The notes: generated by a model not told the origin, from the letters alone. Shown: positions 26,447-35,498, counted from the first letter of the stretch. The stretch: 64,000 nucleotides of DNA from Aquimarina sp. AU58 (GCF_900312745.1 NZ_OMPD01000006.1:186001-250000), one strand, 5' to 3'. A program made the numbers and translations.

Positions 26447-27295
26447 ATGAGAAAAATATTAATTCCTACAGATTTTTCAGAAAATGCCATGAATGCTTTA
26501 CGATATGCTGTTGAACTTTTTAAATATGAGCGATGTGATTTCTTTATTCTACATGCTTATGCCGATGAGGTATACGATCATAACACCGTAGTTTCTCGCG
26601 AAATTTTTGATGAACTAAAAGAAAGAGTGTACAAAAGTTCTAATATGGCACTAGAGAAAGCGCTTTCAGAAATGAAGAATATTTCACCTAATCCTCGACA
26701 TGAGTATAAATTACTATCTATGTTTGGGAGTCTAACCGATGAGGCTAATGACTTGGTAGATAAGGAAAATATAGATATTCTAATTATGGGTACAAGAGGA
26801 GAAACTAATGATCGAAAACTTACTTTTGGAAGCAATACCTTACAAGTCCTTAAATATGTAAAATGCCCTGTATTGGTAATCCCAAGTGATTGTAGTTACA
26901 ATTCGCCAAAAAACATTCTATTTCCTACAAATTATCAATTACCATTTAAGCGAAGAGAACTAAAATTGTTTAGTACATTAACTGAAAGCTTCAGGTCTAT
27001 TATTAATTTTTTATATATCTCGAACTTTGATAAGCTTTCTATCAGGCAAGAAGATAATAAGCATTTCTTAAAAGAATCATTACCTAATGCAGAAGTAATA
27101 TTTCATCAAGAGACAGCAGAAGACCTTACCCATGCTATAAATCAGTTTATAGAACGTAATGAAATAGACTTTTTGGTAATGGTAAATTCAAGGCGTTCTT
27201 ATTTAGAAAATCTTTTAGATCGATCTACAATTGATAAAATAGGACTGCATATTAAGATTCCTTTTTTAGTGATGCAAAACTTACAACGATATTAA
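26447..27295 (+). CDS. Universal stress protein, tandem copy A
   Basis: 282 residues from ATG at 26447, where MRKILIPTDFSENAMN matches the paralogs; an upstream TTG at 26417 would add ten unlikely residues and overlap the -7 element. The first domain has the signature GTRGETNDRKLTFGSNT with CPVLVIPS. The second lacks it and ends HIKIPFLVMQN. It leads a run of three usp genes (gaps 12 and 40 bp) under the FNR-like promoter shared back-to-back with ccoI. Confidence 0.92.
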   Translation: MRKILIPTDFSENAMNALRYAVELFKYERCDFFILHAYADEVYDHNTVVSREIFDELKERVYKSSNMALEKALSEMKNISPNPRHEYKLLSMFGSLTDEANDLVDKENIDILIMGTRGETNDRKLTFGSNTLQVLKYVKCPVLVIPSDCSYNSPKNILFPTNYQLPFKRRELKLFSTLTESFRSIINFLYISNFDKLSIRQEDNKHFLKESLPNAEVIFHQETAEDLTHAINQFIERNEIDFLVMVNSRRSYLENLLDRSTIDKIGLHIKIPFLVMQNLQRY

Positions 27296-27307
27296 AATTA
27301 TATAGAG

Positions 27308-28159
27308 ATGAAACGAATTTTATTACCTACCGATTTCTCTGATAATGCATTTAATGCGATTAGATATGCTTTAAATTTGTTTAGAGAGGAAGAGACTACT
27401 TTTTATTTACTCAATACATTTACGCCGGTGTCTTATCACACAGGGTATCTTATCGAGAATCCTGCGCCGTATGGCATGGAAGATATTGCAATGATAAATT
27501 CTAAACGTGATATCGAACGAACAGAAGAAAAAATCAAAGAAGAATTTAATAACCCGAAACACAGTTTTGTTAGATTATCGGTTTTTAATACTCTGATAGG
27601 AGAAATTAAGTCGGTTGTCGAAAAATACAATATTGATCTAATAGTAATGGGTACTAAAGGAGCTACTGGTGCCAAAGAAGTCTTTATTGGGACACATACT
27701 ATGTATACGATAAAAAAAGTAAATTGCCCTGTTATTGCAGTTCCTTCTGGTTTTGAATTTGAAAAACCAAAAGATGTTTTGTTTCCAACAGATTATAATC
27801 TTAGTATTGATAATAAATATTTACCTTTAGTAAAAGAAATTTGTGATAAATATATTTGTAGACTTAATATCTTAAATGCTTATTATGGAGTTGCTTTAGG
27901 GCCTGAACAGCATAAGGTTAAGGAAGAATTGGACAAGTATTTTAAAAATAATGCTCATATTTTTCACATTGCCGAAGGAGTGGATGTACTAGAAGCTGTA
28001 GAAGATTTTCAGAAAAAGTACAAGATCGATTTATTGATCATGATTCACAATAAACATTCTTTCTTTGAAAATCTTTTATTCAAACCAGTAATTAACCAAG
28101 TAGCCTATCATACCAATATTCCTTTTTTGGTAATCCCTTCTAAAGAGAGGATAGCGTGA
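27308..28159 (+). CDS. Universal stress protein, tandem copy B
   Basis: 283 residues. Domain 1: MKRILLPTDFSDNAFNA and GTKGATGAKEVFIGTHT then CPVIAVPS. Domain 2 has the conserved NKHSFFENLLFKP motif and ends HTNIPFLVIPS. It lies 12 bp after copy A and has no separate operator, so it is co-transcribed. Confidence 0.92.
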   Translation: MKRILLPTDFSDNAFNAIRYALNLFREEETTFYLLNTFTPVSYHTGYLIENPAPYGMEDIAMINSKRDIERTEEKIKEEFNNPKHSFVRLSVFNTLIGEIKSVVEKYNIDLIVMGTKGATGAKEVFIGTHTMYTIKKVNCPVIAVPSGFEFEKPKDVLFPTDYNLSIDNKYLPLVKEICDKYICRLNILNAYYGVALGPEQHKVKEELDKYFKNNAHIFHIAEGVDVLEAVEDFQKKYKIDLLIMIHNKHSFFENLLFKPVINQVAYHTNIPFLVIPSKERIA

Positions 28160-28199
28160 TATTAACTCTAGACCTCGCCGGTCTGATAAATATAGACAA

Positions 28200-29054
28200 A
28201 TGAAACAAATTCTAATCCCTACAGATTTTTCTGATAATGCTTGGAATACTATATTGTATGCTATAGAGTTATATAGAAATGTTCCTTGTGAGTTTTATTT
28301 GTTAAACACGTATGATCTAGAACCAATACAACTTATAAGTGTTGTGAGTTCTCAGCGTATTGGTCATCTTTATGAAGCGATTAAGATGGAATCTGAGCAA
28401 GGACTGAAAATGACTTTAGAAGATATACATAACTCTAAACCGGGGTTGCATCATACTTTTAAAACCATAAGCAAGAAAGGATCTTTGGTTCAAAACATGA
28501 ATAAGCTTTTAGAAGACAGTTCTTTTGGTATGATCATTATTGGTACCAAAGGAACAACCGGGAGTAAAAATCTTTTTTTGGGAAGTACCACGCAGAAAGT
28601 AGTTAAGAATGTATCGCATTGCCCTATCCTTATCATTCCTGATGATTCATATTTTAAAGAAATTTCGGCAATAGCTTTTGCAACAGATTTTGAGCGAATG
28701 TATCATAAGGCAGAGATCGCTCCAATACTAGAATTTGCCAAAAGTCAGAATGCAACGGTTAGAATGATTCATATATATGATAAACCCGAGTTAGAACCTT
28801 CTCAACATTATAATTCTAGTTCATTAGAACATTATTTTAAACGTGTAAAATATGATTTTCATGTCATGCCTGATTTTTCAACTGTAGAACATGCTATTCA
28901 GGAATTTATTGAAGAACTAGAAATCGATATTCTGGTAATGATTAATTATGAACATAGTTTTGTCGAAAAAATAATAAAAGAACCGATCATCAAAAAAATG
29001 ACATTCAATACTATAATCCCTTTTTTAGTGATCCCGGCTGATACTGCGATTTAA
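28200..29054 (+). CDS. Universal stress protein, tandem copy C
   Basis: 284 residues. Domain 1: MKQILIPTDFSDNAWNT and GTKGTTGSKNLFLGSTT then CPILIIPD. Domain 2 has YEHSFVEKIIKEP and ends NTIIPFLVIPA. It is the third gene of the copy A transcript by spacing (40 bp), with no FNR-like site in the gap. Confidence 0.92.
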   Translation: MKQILIPTDFSDNAWNTILYAIELYRNVPCEFYLLNTYDLEPIQLISVVSSQRIGHLYEAIKMESEQGLKMTLEDIHNSKPGLHHTFKTISKKGSLVQNMNKLLEDSSFGMIIIGTKGTTGSKNLFLGSTTQKVVKNVSHCPILIIPDDSYFKEISAIAFATDFERMYHKAEIAPILEFAKSQNATVRMIHIYDKPELEPSQHYNSSSLEHYFKRVKYDFHVMPDFSTVEHAIQEFIEELEIDILVMINYEHSFVEKIIKEPIIKKMTFNTIIPFLVIPADTAI

Positions 29055-29069
29055 GAGTTTATATAGATA

Positions 29070-29112
29070 TGAGATTTGTCATAGTATTCTTGCTATTATA
29101 AAACTAGTTTTA
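29070..29112 (+). promoter_or_regulatory. FNR-like site plus -7 element of usp copy D
   Basis: TGAGATTTGTCA at 29070-29081 (one mismatch in the left half-site) and TAGTTTTA at 29105-29112, exactly 23 nt apart. Start point near 29117. Confidence 0.7.
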
Positions 29113-29139
29113 TGATATAATTTGTAAAACTGAAAAGAG

Positions 29140-29988
29140 ATGAAAAGGATACTTGTTCCCACAGATTTTTCTAATAATGCCTATGGCGCACTTTTTTATG
29201 CGACCCGATTATTTCAAGATCAGGAATGTCAATTCTATATTTTAAATACTTTTGATGTAGATACTCCGGTTTTAACGAGCAGGATTAATACTACAAAAGG
29301 AGATTTGTTATATCAGGAATTAAGTAATGAATCTCAAGAAAAGCTTACCGAAACACTTCATTCTATAGTTAGAGATACAGAAGATTTAAAGCATACGTTT
29401 GAGACCATTTCTGTTTCCAAAAAACTTACCGATACCATTAACAAAACCATAAAAAGTAAAAATATTGATCTTGTTGTTATGGGAACTAAGGGAGCCAGTG
29501 GTGCTAAAGAAGTTCTTATAGGAAGTAATACGGTTAAAGTTATCAATAATATTAAGGATTGCGCAATACTGGCAGTACCAGATGAATTTGATTTTAAAAA
29601 ACCTACAGAGATTGCTTTTGCAACAGATTTTAAATGCCTCTATAGTATAGAGTCTTTAAAACCTCTTCTAGAGATTGTTTCTGTATTTTCTTCAAATATT
29701 AGGATAATGCATATTCATGAAAAAGAAAAATTAGATGAAATACAAGAACATAATCTTAAGAATCTTAAAGAAAATTTTAAAGACTATAATTATTGTATTC
29801 ATTGGATTCCTCGATTTACTCAAAAAGCAAAACTTATTAATGAATTTATTGATGAGATGAATGTTGATATGCTGTGTATGTCAAAATATAAACATAGTCT
29901 TATAGAAAATATTACACACGAACCCGTTATAAAAAAAATAGGATTTCATACGACTATTCCTTTCTTAGTCATTCCTGAGTTAAGCTGA
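29140..29988 (+). CDS. Universal stress protein, tandem copy D
   Basis: 282 residues. Domain 1: MKRILVPTDFSNNAYGA and GTKGASGAKEVLIGSNT, then CAILAVPD, where the usual Pro after Cys is Ala. Domain 2 contains YKHSLIENITHEP and ends HTTIPFLVIPE. It has its own FNR-like promoter, and its stop codon overlaps the operator for copy E. Confidence 0.92.
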   Translation: MKRILVPTDFSNNAYGALFYATRLFQDQECQFYILNTFDVDTPVLTSRINTTKGDLLYQELSNESQEKLTETLHSIVRDTEDLKHTFETISVSKKLTDTINKTIKSKNIDLVVMGTKGASGAKEVLIGSNTVKVINNIKDCAILAVPDEFDFKKPTEIAFATDFKCLYSIESLKPLLEIVSVFSSNIRIMHIHEKEKLDEIQEHNLKNLKENFKDYNYCIHWIPRFTQKAKLINEFIDEMNVDMLCMSKYKHSLIENITHEPVIKKIGFHTTIPFLVIPELS

Positions 29989-30028
29989 TAATTATCATAG
30001 TTTTTACAAGGCTATACCTATACATTTA
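29986..30028 (+). promoter_or_regulatory. FNR-like site plus -7 element of usp copy E
   Basis: Perfect palindrome TGATAATTATCA at 29986-29997, overlapping the stop codon of copy D, and TACATTTA at 30021-30028, 23 nt apart. Start point near 30033, 23 nt before the ATG at 30056. Confidence 0.8.
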
Positions 30029-30055
30029 TAAGACTAATCCTAAAGACCTAAAGTG

Positions 30056-30907
30056 ATGAAAAAAAAGATTTTATTGCCCACGGATTTTTCAAAAAACGCG
30101 TGGAATGCTATACTATATGCTATAGAGCTATATAAAAACGAAACATGTGATTTTTACGTACTTAACGTGTTTAATGCAACAGGTTATGCATTAGAAAGTA
30201 TGATGATTCCCGAGCCAGGAGAACGACTTTATGAAGAGGCCAAAGAAAAATCAGAAAAAGGCTTAAGTAAAATAGAAGAAAGGTTGAGTTTTAGAGATGA
30301 TAATCCTAACCATAAATTTTTTATGATATCTCAATTCAATAATGTATTGAGTGCGATCAAAGATACCGTAGAGAAAAAGGATATCGAAATGATCGTTATG
30401 GGAACCAAAGGGACGACTAATGCTGGAGACCTGATTTATGGTAGTAATACAGTTTTGGTGATGGAAAAAGTAAGAAATTGCCCTGTTATGGCAATACCAG
30501 AAAATACCAATTATAAGGAGCCAAAAGAAATTGTATTTCCAACAGATTATAGAACTCAGATTAAACGCAGAGAGCTTCAATATCTAATTGAAATAGCACG
30601 AATCACAAATGCTGAAATAAGAATTCTTCATGTTACTAATGATGATGATCTAGATGAAGAACAAGAAAACAATAAGAAATTGCTCGTAGAATACCTAGAT
30701 GGTATAAAATATACTTTTCATACACTGCATAATATAGATGTAAAAGGAGGGCTTAGCAGTTTTGTAGAAAGCCGGGAGAGTGATATGATTACTTTTATCA
30801 ATAGAAAACACAGTTTTTTTGGAAGTATATTTTCAAGACCAATGGTAAAAAGTTTAGGACATCATTCGCAAGTACCTGTACTGGCCTTACATGATTTAGC
30901 AAATTAA
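30056..30907 (+). CDS. Universal stress protein, tandem copy E
   Basis: 283 residues from ATG at 30056 (a GTG just before it would add one Met). Domain 1: KKKILLPTDFSKNAWNA and GTKGTTNAGDLIYGSNT then CPVMAIPE. Domain 2 carries RKHSFFGSIFSRP and ends HSQVPVLALHD. It may lead a longer transcript through the small protein, nuclease and beta-CASP genes, as the gaps after it are short (74, 35 and 11 bp) with no operator or terminator. Confidence 0.92.
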   Translation: MKKKILLPTDFSKNAWNAILYAIELYKNETCDFYVLNVFNATGYALESMMIPEPGERLYEEAKEKSEKGLSKIEERLSFRDDNPNHKFFMISQFNNVLSAIKDTVEKKDIEMIVMGTKGTTNAGDLIYGSNTVLVMEKVRNCPVMAIPENTNYKEPKEIVFPTDYRTQIKRRELQYLIEIARITNAEIRILHVTNDDDLDEEQENNKKLLVEYLDGIKYTFHTLHNIDVKGGLSSFVESRESDMITFINRKHSFFGSIFSRPMVKSLGHHSQVPVLALHDLAN

Positions 30908-30981
30908 GTAGATCTAATATAATCAGGCAGTTTACATCTCATAACTGTTGTTAATACTCTTTAACCATAAAAAATAAACAG

Positions 30982-31404
30982 ATGAAATATATAGGAATTT
31001 GGATAGATAAAGAAAAGGCTCATATCATTTCTGTTAAAGAAGATAGCGAGGATATGACTACCATACTATCAGAAATTGAAAACTTTCGTATTCATGGTGG
31101 TTCTGGAACGCGACTTAAAGGCGGGCCACAGGATGTAGTTCAGGATAGTAAATATCTCGAACGAGAGAAACACCAATTTAAAGCCTATTTTAAGAAGATT
31201 GCCCTTCTTATAAAAGATGCAGATAGGATTGTGATTTATGGGCCCGCAGAGACAGGGGAAAAATTCAATAAAGAATTAACAACCAACTATAAAGATATTG
31301 GTGAAAAGGTAAAAGATGTGCTCAAGGCAGATAGTATGACCGATAATCAAACCAAAGCTTTGATAAGATCATATTTCAAAAAAGATCAACAGCGTATTCA
31401 TTAA
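30982..31404 (+). CDS. Small conserved-looking protein, possibly eRF1-domain-like; function unknown
   Basis: 140 residues, starting KYIGIWIDKEKAHIISV and containing ADRIVIYGPAETGEKF followed by a lysine-rich helix (KALIRSYFKKDQQ). The strand-helix pattern with an early I-W-I-D-x-x-x-A core recalls bacterial eRF1-like or host-attachment proteins that bind ribosomes, but I cannot confirm this. It lies between a usp gene and a nuclease gene in the stress island, so a role under stress is likely. No signal or membrane segment. Confidence 0.75.
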   Translation: MKYIGIWIDKEKAHIISVKEDSEDMTTILSEIENFRIHGGSGTRLKGGPQDVVQDSKYLEREKHQFKAYFKKIALLIKDADRIVIYGPAETGEKFNKELTTNYKDIGEKVKDVLKADSMTDNQTKALIRSYFKKDQQRIH

Positions 31405-31439
31405 GGTATTTAGTTGTATTTAATATTTAAATAATTTTA

Positions 31440-32276
31440 ATGCAAAACCAGAATTTTGATGTTATAAAATCTTCTGGAGAAAAAGTTAAATTTTCACTCC
31501 ACAAACTTCGCAATTCCTTAAAGCGAAGCGGTGCAGATGATAAAGCAATAGAACATATTCTGGGAGTTGTTAGAGACGAATTATATCAAGGTATTTCTAC
31601 CAGAGAAATTTATAATCGAGCTTTCGCATTACTTAAAAAGAAGAAATCTGTTTTTGCTTCAAAATACAAACTAAAAAAAGCAATTTATGAGTTGGGACCA
31701 ACAGGTTTCCCTTTTGAGCGTTTTGTTGCATCTATATTGCAGTATTCTGGTTATCAGGTAGAAGTAGGGAAAATTATTCACGGTATGTGTGTGTCTCATG
31801 AAGTTGATGTAGTAGCCAGAAAAAATAGTGATTATTTGGTTATAGAATGTAAGTTTCATAGTGAAGAAGGGCGCAATTGTAATGTAAAAGTCCCTTTATA
31901 TATCCATTCTCGATTTAAGGATATTGAAACACACCATAAAAATAATGGAGAAATGATACCTAATCATGGTTGGGTTGTGACCAACACGCGTTTTACAAAG
32001 GACGCAATTCAATATGGCGAGTGTGCGGGGTTGTATTTATTAAGTTGGGATTATCCTATAGAAAATAGCCTTAAAGATAGAATTGATCGTTTAGGGTTAT
32101 ATCCAATAACGGTTTCTACACTTTTAACAAATCGCGAAAAACAATTTTTATTAAGCCGGAATGTTGTTTTAGCAAAACAATTGATAGAACAGATTTTTTT
32201 TCTGGATCATTTAGGCATTTCTGAACAGCGAAAACAAAATATCATAAATGAAATCAAAATGCTATGTACAGCATAA
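31440..32276 (+). CDS. ATP-cone domain fused to an Mrr-like restriction endonuclease domain
   Basis: 278 residues. About 5-90 is an ATP-cone (FDVIKSSGEKVKFSLHKL), the nucleotide-sensing module best known from ribonucleotide reductase and NrdR. About 95-205 is a PD-(D/E)XK nuclease of the Mrr type: FERFVASILQYSGYQVEV, then HEVDVVARKNSDYLVIECKF with the Asp and the E-x-K catalytic residues. The C-terminal 70 residues are helical and ungrouped. No methyltransferase lies nearby, so it is not a classical restriction system. A nucleotide-controlled nuclease inside a stress island is notable. Confidence 0.88.
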   Translation: MQNQNFDVIKSSGEKVKFSLHKLRNSLKRSGADDKAIEHILGVVRDELYQGISTREIYNRAFALLKKKKSVFASKYKLKKAIYELGPTGFPFERFVASILQYSGYQVEVGKIIHGMCVSHEVDVVARKNSDYLVIECKFHSEEGRNCNVKVPLYIHSRFKDIETHHKNNGEMIPNHGWVVTNTRFTKDAIQYGECAGLYLLSWDYPIENSLKDRIDRLGLYPITVSTLLTNREKQFLLSRNVVLAKQLIEQIFFLDHLGISEQRKQNIINEIKMLCTA

Positions 32277-32287
32277 AATAGAGTCTT

Positions 32288-33658
32288 ATGCCATCAATTA
32301 AAATTCACTTTTTGGGAGCTGCAGGAACGGTTACCGGATCTAAGTTTTATCTCGAAACTCCTCAAAAAAATATACTAATTGATTGTGGGATGTTTCAAGG
32401 GGTTAAAGAATTACGAGAATTAAACTGGATAGACTTGCCTATCGATGCTTCTGCTATTGATAGTGTACTGCTTACTCATGGGCATTTGGATCATACAGGT
32501 TATTTGCCAAGATTAATTAAACAAGGGTTTACCGGAGATATTATAGCTACTGCACCTACATTGGCAATTACAGAAATTATTTTAAGAGATAGTGCAAAGA
32601 TACACGAAGAAGAAGCAGAAAAAGCTAACAAAGAAGGATACTCTAAGCATGATCCCGCATTACCTTTTTATACCAAGAATGATGTAGAGAAAACAATTGG
32701 ATATTTTAAAAGAGAAGAAAAAGATACATGGGTTTCGTTATCTCATGATATACAATTTAGATTCAGATATAACGGACATATTATAGGGTCTACTTTTATA
32801 GAGTTAAATCTTTACGGAAAGATATTGGTGTTTTCTGGAGACCTGGGAAGAACAGATGATGTATTGCTTTATGCTCCAGAAAAACCAGATTGGGCAGATT
32901 TTCTTTTTATAGAAAGCACCTATGGTAATAAGTTACATCCTCCCGAAGATGTCGAAGAAAGACTTATCACTTTGATTAATGATACACTGTATAACAGAGG
33001 GGTTTTAATCATCCCTTCATTTGCGGTAGAGAGGTTACAAGCTTTGATGTATATACTTTGGAAACTATATCAAAAAAATCGCATCCCTAACCTTCCTGTT
33101 TATGTAGATAGCCCAATGGGAAACAATGTGCTTTCTGTTTTTGAAAGCTTTCCCGACTGGCATAAATTACCTATGAACGAATATCATGCTATTTGCAATC
33201 ATACTAATATTGTAATGTCTTATAAAGAAACATGGGAAGTGGTCGATAACCCCCGTCCCAAAATTGTTATTGCAGGTAGCGGAATGGTAACAGGAGGTAG
33301 AGTGCTTACCTATTTGCAACAGCTTATAGACAATGTAAATACCTCTGTGGTACTTGTGGGTTTTCAGGCAGAAGGAACTCGCGGAAGACAATTACAAGAA
33401 GGGGCTCATGAGGTCAAACTATTTGGTAAATATTATCCGGTAAAAGCAAAGATTTACGGTATAGAAAGTCTGTCTGCCCACGCAGATCAACAAGAATTAT
33501 TAGATTGGATGAGTGAGATTAAGAATGTTCCCGAAAAAGTATTTTTGATTCATGGCGAAGCAACTCCAGCAGATGTATTGCGCGTAAAAATACAAGATAC
33601 ATATCAATGGAAAGTTCAGATTCCTAAACTACATGATACCATAGAAATTATGGTTTGA
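32288..33658 (+). CDS. MBL-fold RNA-processing exonuclease, beta-CASP family
   Basis: 456 residues. The N-terminus IKIHFLGAAGTVTGSKF and the zinc motif THGHLDHTG define the metallo-beta-lactamase fold. A beta-CASP insert (about 190-370) and the C-terminal SAHADQQELLDW and LIHGEATPAD complete the CPSF/RNase J-like family. It should cut or trim RNA. It begins 11 bp after the ATP-cone nuclease, suggesting a joint unit for nucleic acid turnover in stress. Confidence 0.92.
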   Translation: MPSIKIHFLGAAGTVTGSKFYLETPQKNILIDCGMFQGVKELRELNWIDLPIDASAIDSVLLTHGHLDHTGYLPRLIKQGFTGDIIATAPTLAITEIILRDSAKIHEEEAEKANKEGYSKHDPALPFYTKNDVEKTIGYFKREEKDTWVSLSHDIQFRFRYNGHIIGSTFIELNLYGKILVFSGDLGRTDDVLLYAPEKPDWADFLFIESTYGNKLHPPEDVEERLITLINDTLYNRGVLIIPSFAVERLQALMYILWKLYQKNRIPNLPVYVDSPMGNNVLSVFESFPDWHKLPMNEYHAICNHTNIVMSYKETWEVVDNPRPKIVIAGSGMVTGGRVLTYLQQLIDNVNTSVVLVGFQAEGTRGRQLQEGAHEVKLFGKYYPVKAKIYGIESLSAHADQQELLDWMSEIKNVPEKVFLIHGEATPADVLRVKIQDTYQWKVQIPKLHDTIEIMV

Positions 33659-33722
33659 ATTTTTATGATAAGTAGAACTAGTACAAGGAATAAAAAAGCT
33701 TAGTTATTCTTAAACTACTAAT

Positions 33723-34679
33723 ATGAAAGAAATAATAACATACGGCTCTTATGCTCCTAGTAGTCATAATGCCCAAATGTGGACTGTTGAGATACCAAAA
33801 AATAATAAGATTAAAGTGTACCCTAATTATGATAGAGTATTACCATTTGTTGATCCAAATAATAGGGAAACATGGATTTCAATAGGATCATTTATAGAAA
33901 ACTGTGTGTTATCTGCACAAGATTTAGGGTATAGTTCAACTGTAACGACCAATGATGATGAAATAACTCTTAATCTTCAACAAGATTATAATTTGGTAAA
34001 AACAAATCGAAATATTGAATTGATAAAGAAACGTTTAACAATTAGAAAACCATATTTAGAAAAAAAAATAGACGATACAATAATAACAAAGCTGATCAAC
34101 CCATCAGATAGTATCTTGTATTTTCCAATAGAAAATGAAGAAACCAAAAAAATCATTGATTATTCTTTAGATGCGTATAGTTTTCAAATGAAAGATACTG
34201 GTAAGCTTAGAGAATTGGCAAAATGGATGACTTTTTCTTATAAAGAAGAAAAACAGAGAAAAGATGGAATAACACCTGAAGCAATAGAAATAAAAGGAAT
34301 TAAACGTCTTTTATTCAATCTTTTTTTTACAAAAAAATCAGTCACAGGAAAAACATTCATAAAAAGTTCTATTAAGAGTGCAAAAGAACAGCTAAATTCT
34401 TGTTCAGGATATATTTTGATCACATCTGATTCTTATAGTAAAGCCGAATTGATAAAAACAGGAAGATTATTAGAACGAGTTTGGTTAGAATGTATAGATA
34501 GCCAAATTGCGGTTCACCCTATGAGTCAAGTATTAGAAGAAAAAGAATATTATGATTTATTAAAGACATCATTAAAGATAGACAAAGAAATACAAATGCT
34601 TTTACGAATAGGTAAAGTAAAAGAATACCCAGAAAGGATACGAAAAAGATTAGATATTAAAGATATAATTAAAGGGTAA
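33723..34679 (+). CDS. Nitroreductase-family (Acg-like) flavoprotein
   Basis: 318 residues. The N-terminal GSYAPSSHNAQMWTVEI is the FMN-binding motif of the nitroreductase fold. The protein is longer than simple nitroreductases and has two related halves, as in the Acg family of dormancy-induced mycobacterial proteins, which are flavin-storing and lack clear reductase activity. The company of usp and hsp20 genes, which are co-induced with Acg at low oxygen in mycobacteria, fits that reading. Confidence 0.8.
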   Translation: MKEIITYGSYAPSSHNAQMWTVEIPKNNKIKVYPNYDRVLPFVDPNNRETWISIGSFIENCVLSAQDLGYSSTVTTNDDEITLNLQQDYNLVKTNRNIELIKKRLTIRKPYLEKKIDDTIITKLINPSDSILYFPIENEETKKIIDYSLDAYSFQMKDTGKLRELAKWMTFSYKEEKQRKDGITPEAIEIKGIKRLLFNLFFTKKSVTGKTFIKSSIKSAKEQLNSCSGYILITSDSYSKAELIKTGRLLERVWLECIDSQIAVHPMSQVLEEKEYYDLLKTSLKIDKEIQMLLRIGKVKEYPERIRKRLDIKDIIKG

Positions 34680-34976
34680 AAACTAATAATCACAGAACCT
34701 TCAAACTACTATTTAGTAGTGCTTAAGTACATGACAAAAGATATCAAATGACTTATAAGTGTAAGGTCGAGTGTAGTCGAGGTCTTGTTATTAAGGTGTT
34801 CTTGATGTGTATGACCTTTATACTTTGTCTGTTTCGGGCGAAGTCGAAAGACTCGAAGAGATATTATTACACCTTGTAAACTAATTCCATGTTAAAAGTC
34901 ACAAAACCTGATAATTATCACTTTTTAATTTATAGAGGTTAAGTACCTTTTTAGTAAGTTTTAAAACCTAGAAAAA
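34680..34976. other. Intergenic stretch with dispersed repeat and an FNR-like promoter
   Basis: 297 bp. Around 34766-34785 (gtcgagtgtagtcgaggtc) and 34833-34860 (gcgaagtcgaaagactcg) are fragments of a dispersed GTCGAG-type repeat. The 3' end holds the promoter listed next. No gene seen. Confidence 0.6.
34909..34951 (+). promoter_or_regulatory. FNR-like site plus -7 element of the 138-aa helical protein gene
   Basis: Perfect palindrome TGATAATTATCA at 34909-34920 and TACCTTTT at 34944-34951, 23 nt apart. Start point near 34956, 21 nt before the ATG. Confidence 0.78.
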
Positions 34977-35393
34977 ATGATGGCAGCAACAGATAATACC
35001 TCTGATAAAGAATTAAAAGAGATCCATTTTGATATCTTAAAATGGAAATCAAGTCTTCGATTTATCGAAGGTGAAATACAGTTTATCAATCAATTATTAA
35101 ATTCTTATATTTTTGAACCCACTACCCCAAACCTTTTTGAACGATTACAAGAGTTTAAACAGCAAATCGTAGATATAGAGAAAGAAATACAAGAGATAAG
35201 TCGAGGTATCAGAACACATGAAAGTGAATTAGGAGGTATGCTAGAATGCGATACTATTTCTTGTGACAATTTTTACTATAAAAATCATATTCTGGTCAGG
35301 CGTACTTTTGATGACTTCTATAAAAATTTCAGCAGATTGAAATCTGAAGTTTTTCTGTATGCAGGCGGAGTTTTAAAAAAGAACAAGAAGTAA
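34977..35393 (+). CDS. Helical protein of unknown function, upstream of hsp20
   Basis: 138 residues, almost entirely helical with coiled-coil character (LQEFKQQIVDIEKEIQEISR). It contains ILKWKSSLRFIEGEIQFINQLL, which resembles the start of the 147-aa protein on the other side of hsp20 (NWVSELKFVKDEQHFLDELI). No signal or membrane segment. I do not recognise the family. The FNR-like promoter places it in the low-oxygen regulon. Met2 (34980) is an equally good start. Confidence 0.82.
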   Translation: MMAATDNTSDKELKEIHFDILKWKSSLRFIEGEIQFINQLLNSYIFEPTTPNLFERLQEFKQQIVDIEKEIQEISRGIRTHESELGGMLECDTISCDNFYYKNHILVRRTFDDFYKNFSRLKSEVFLYAGGVLKKNKK

Positions 35394-35423
35394 CGTTAAA
35401 TACAGGTTAAAATACTAATAAAC

Positions 35424-35466
35424 TGATAATTGTCATTTTAAAATGCCCGTTGTCAGCTTAATTTTA
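35424..35466 (+). promoter_or_regulatory. FNR-like site plus -7 element of hsp20
   Basis: TGATAATTGTCA at 35424-35435 and TAATTTTA at 35459-35466, exactly 23 nt apart. Start point near 35471, 28 nt before the ATG. A heat-shock gene driven from a low-oxygen type promoter is unusual. Confidence 0.78.
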
Positions 35467-35498
35467 GCATAATAATAACTCTAATAAACCTTAACGTT

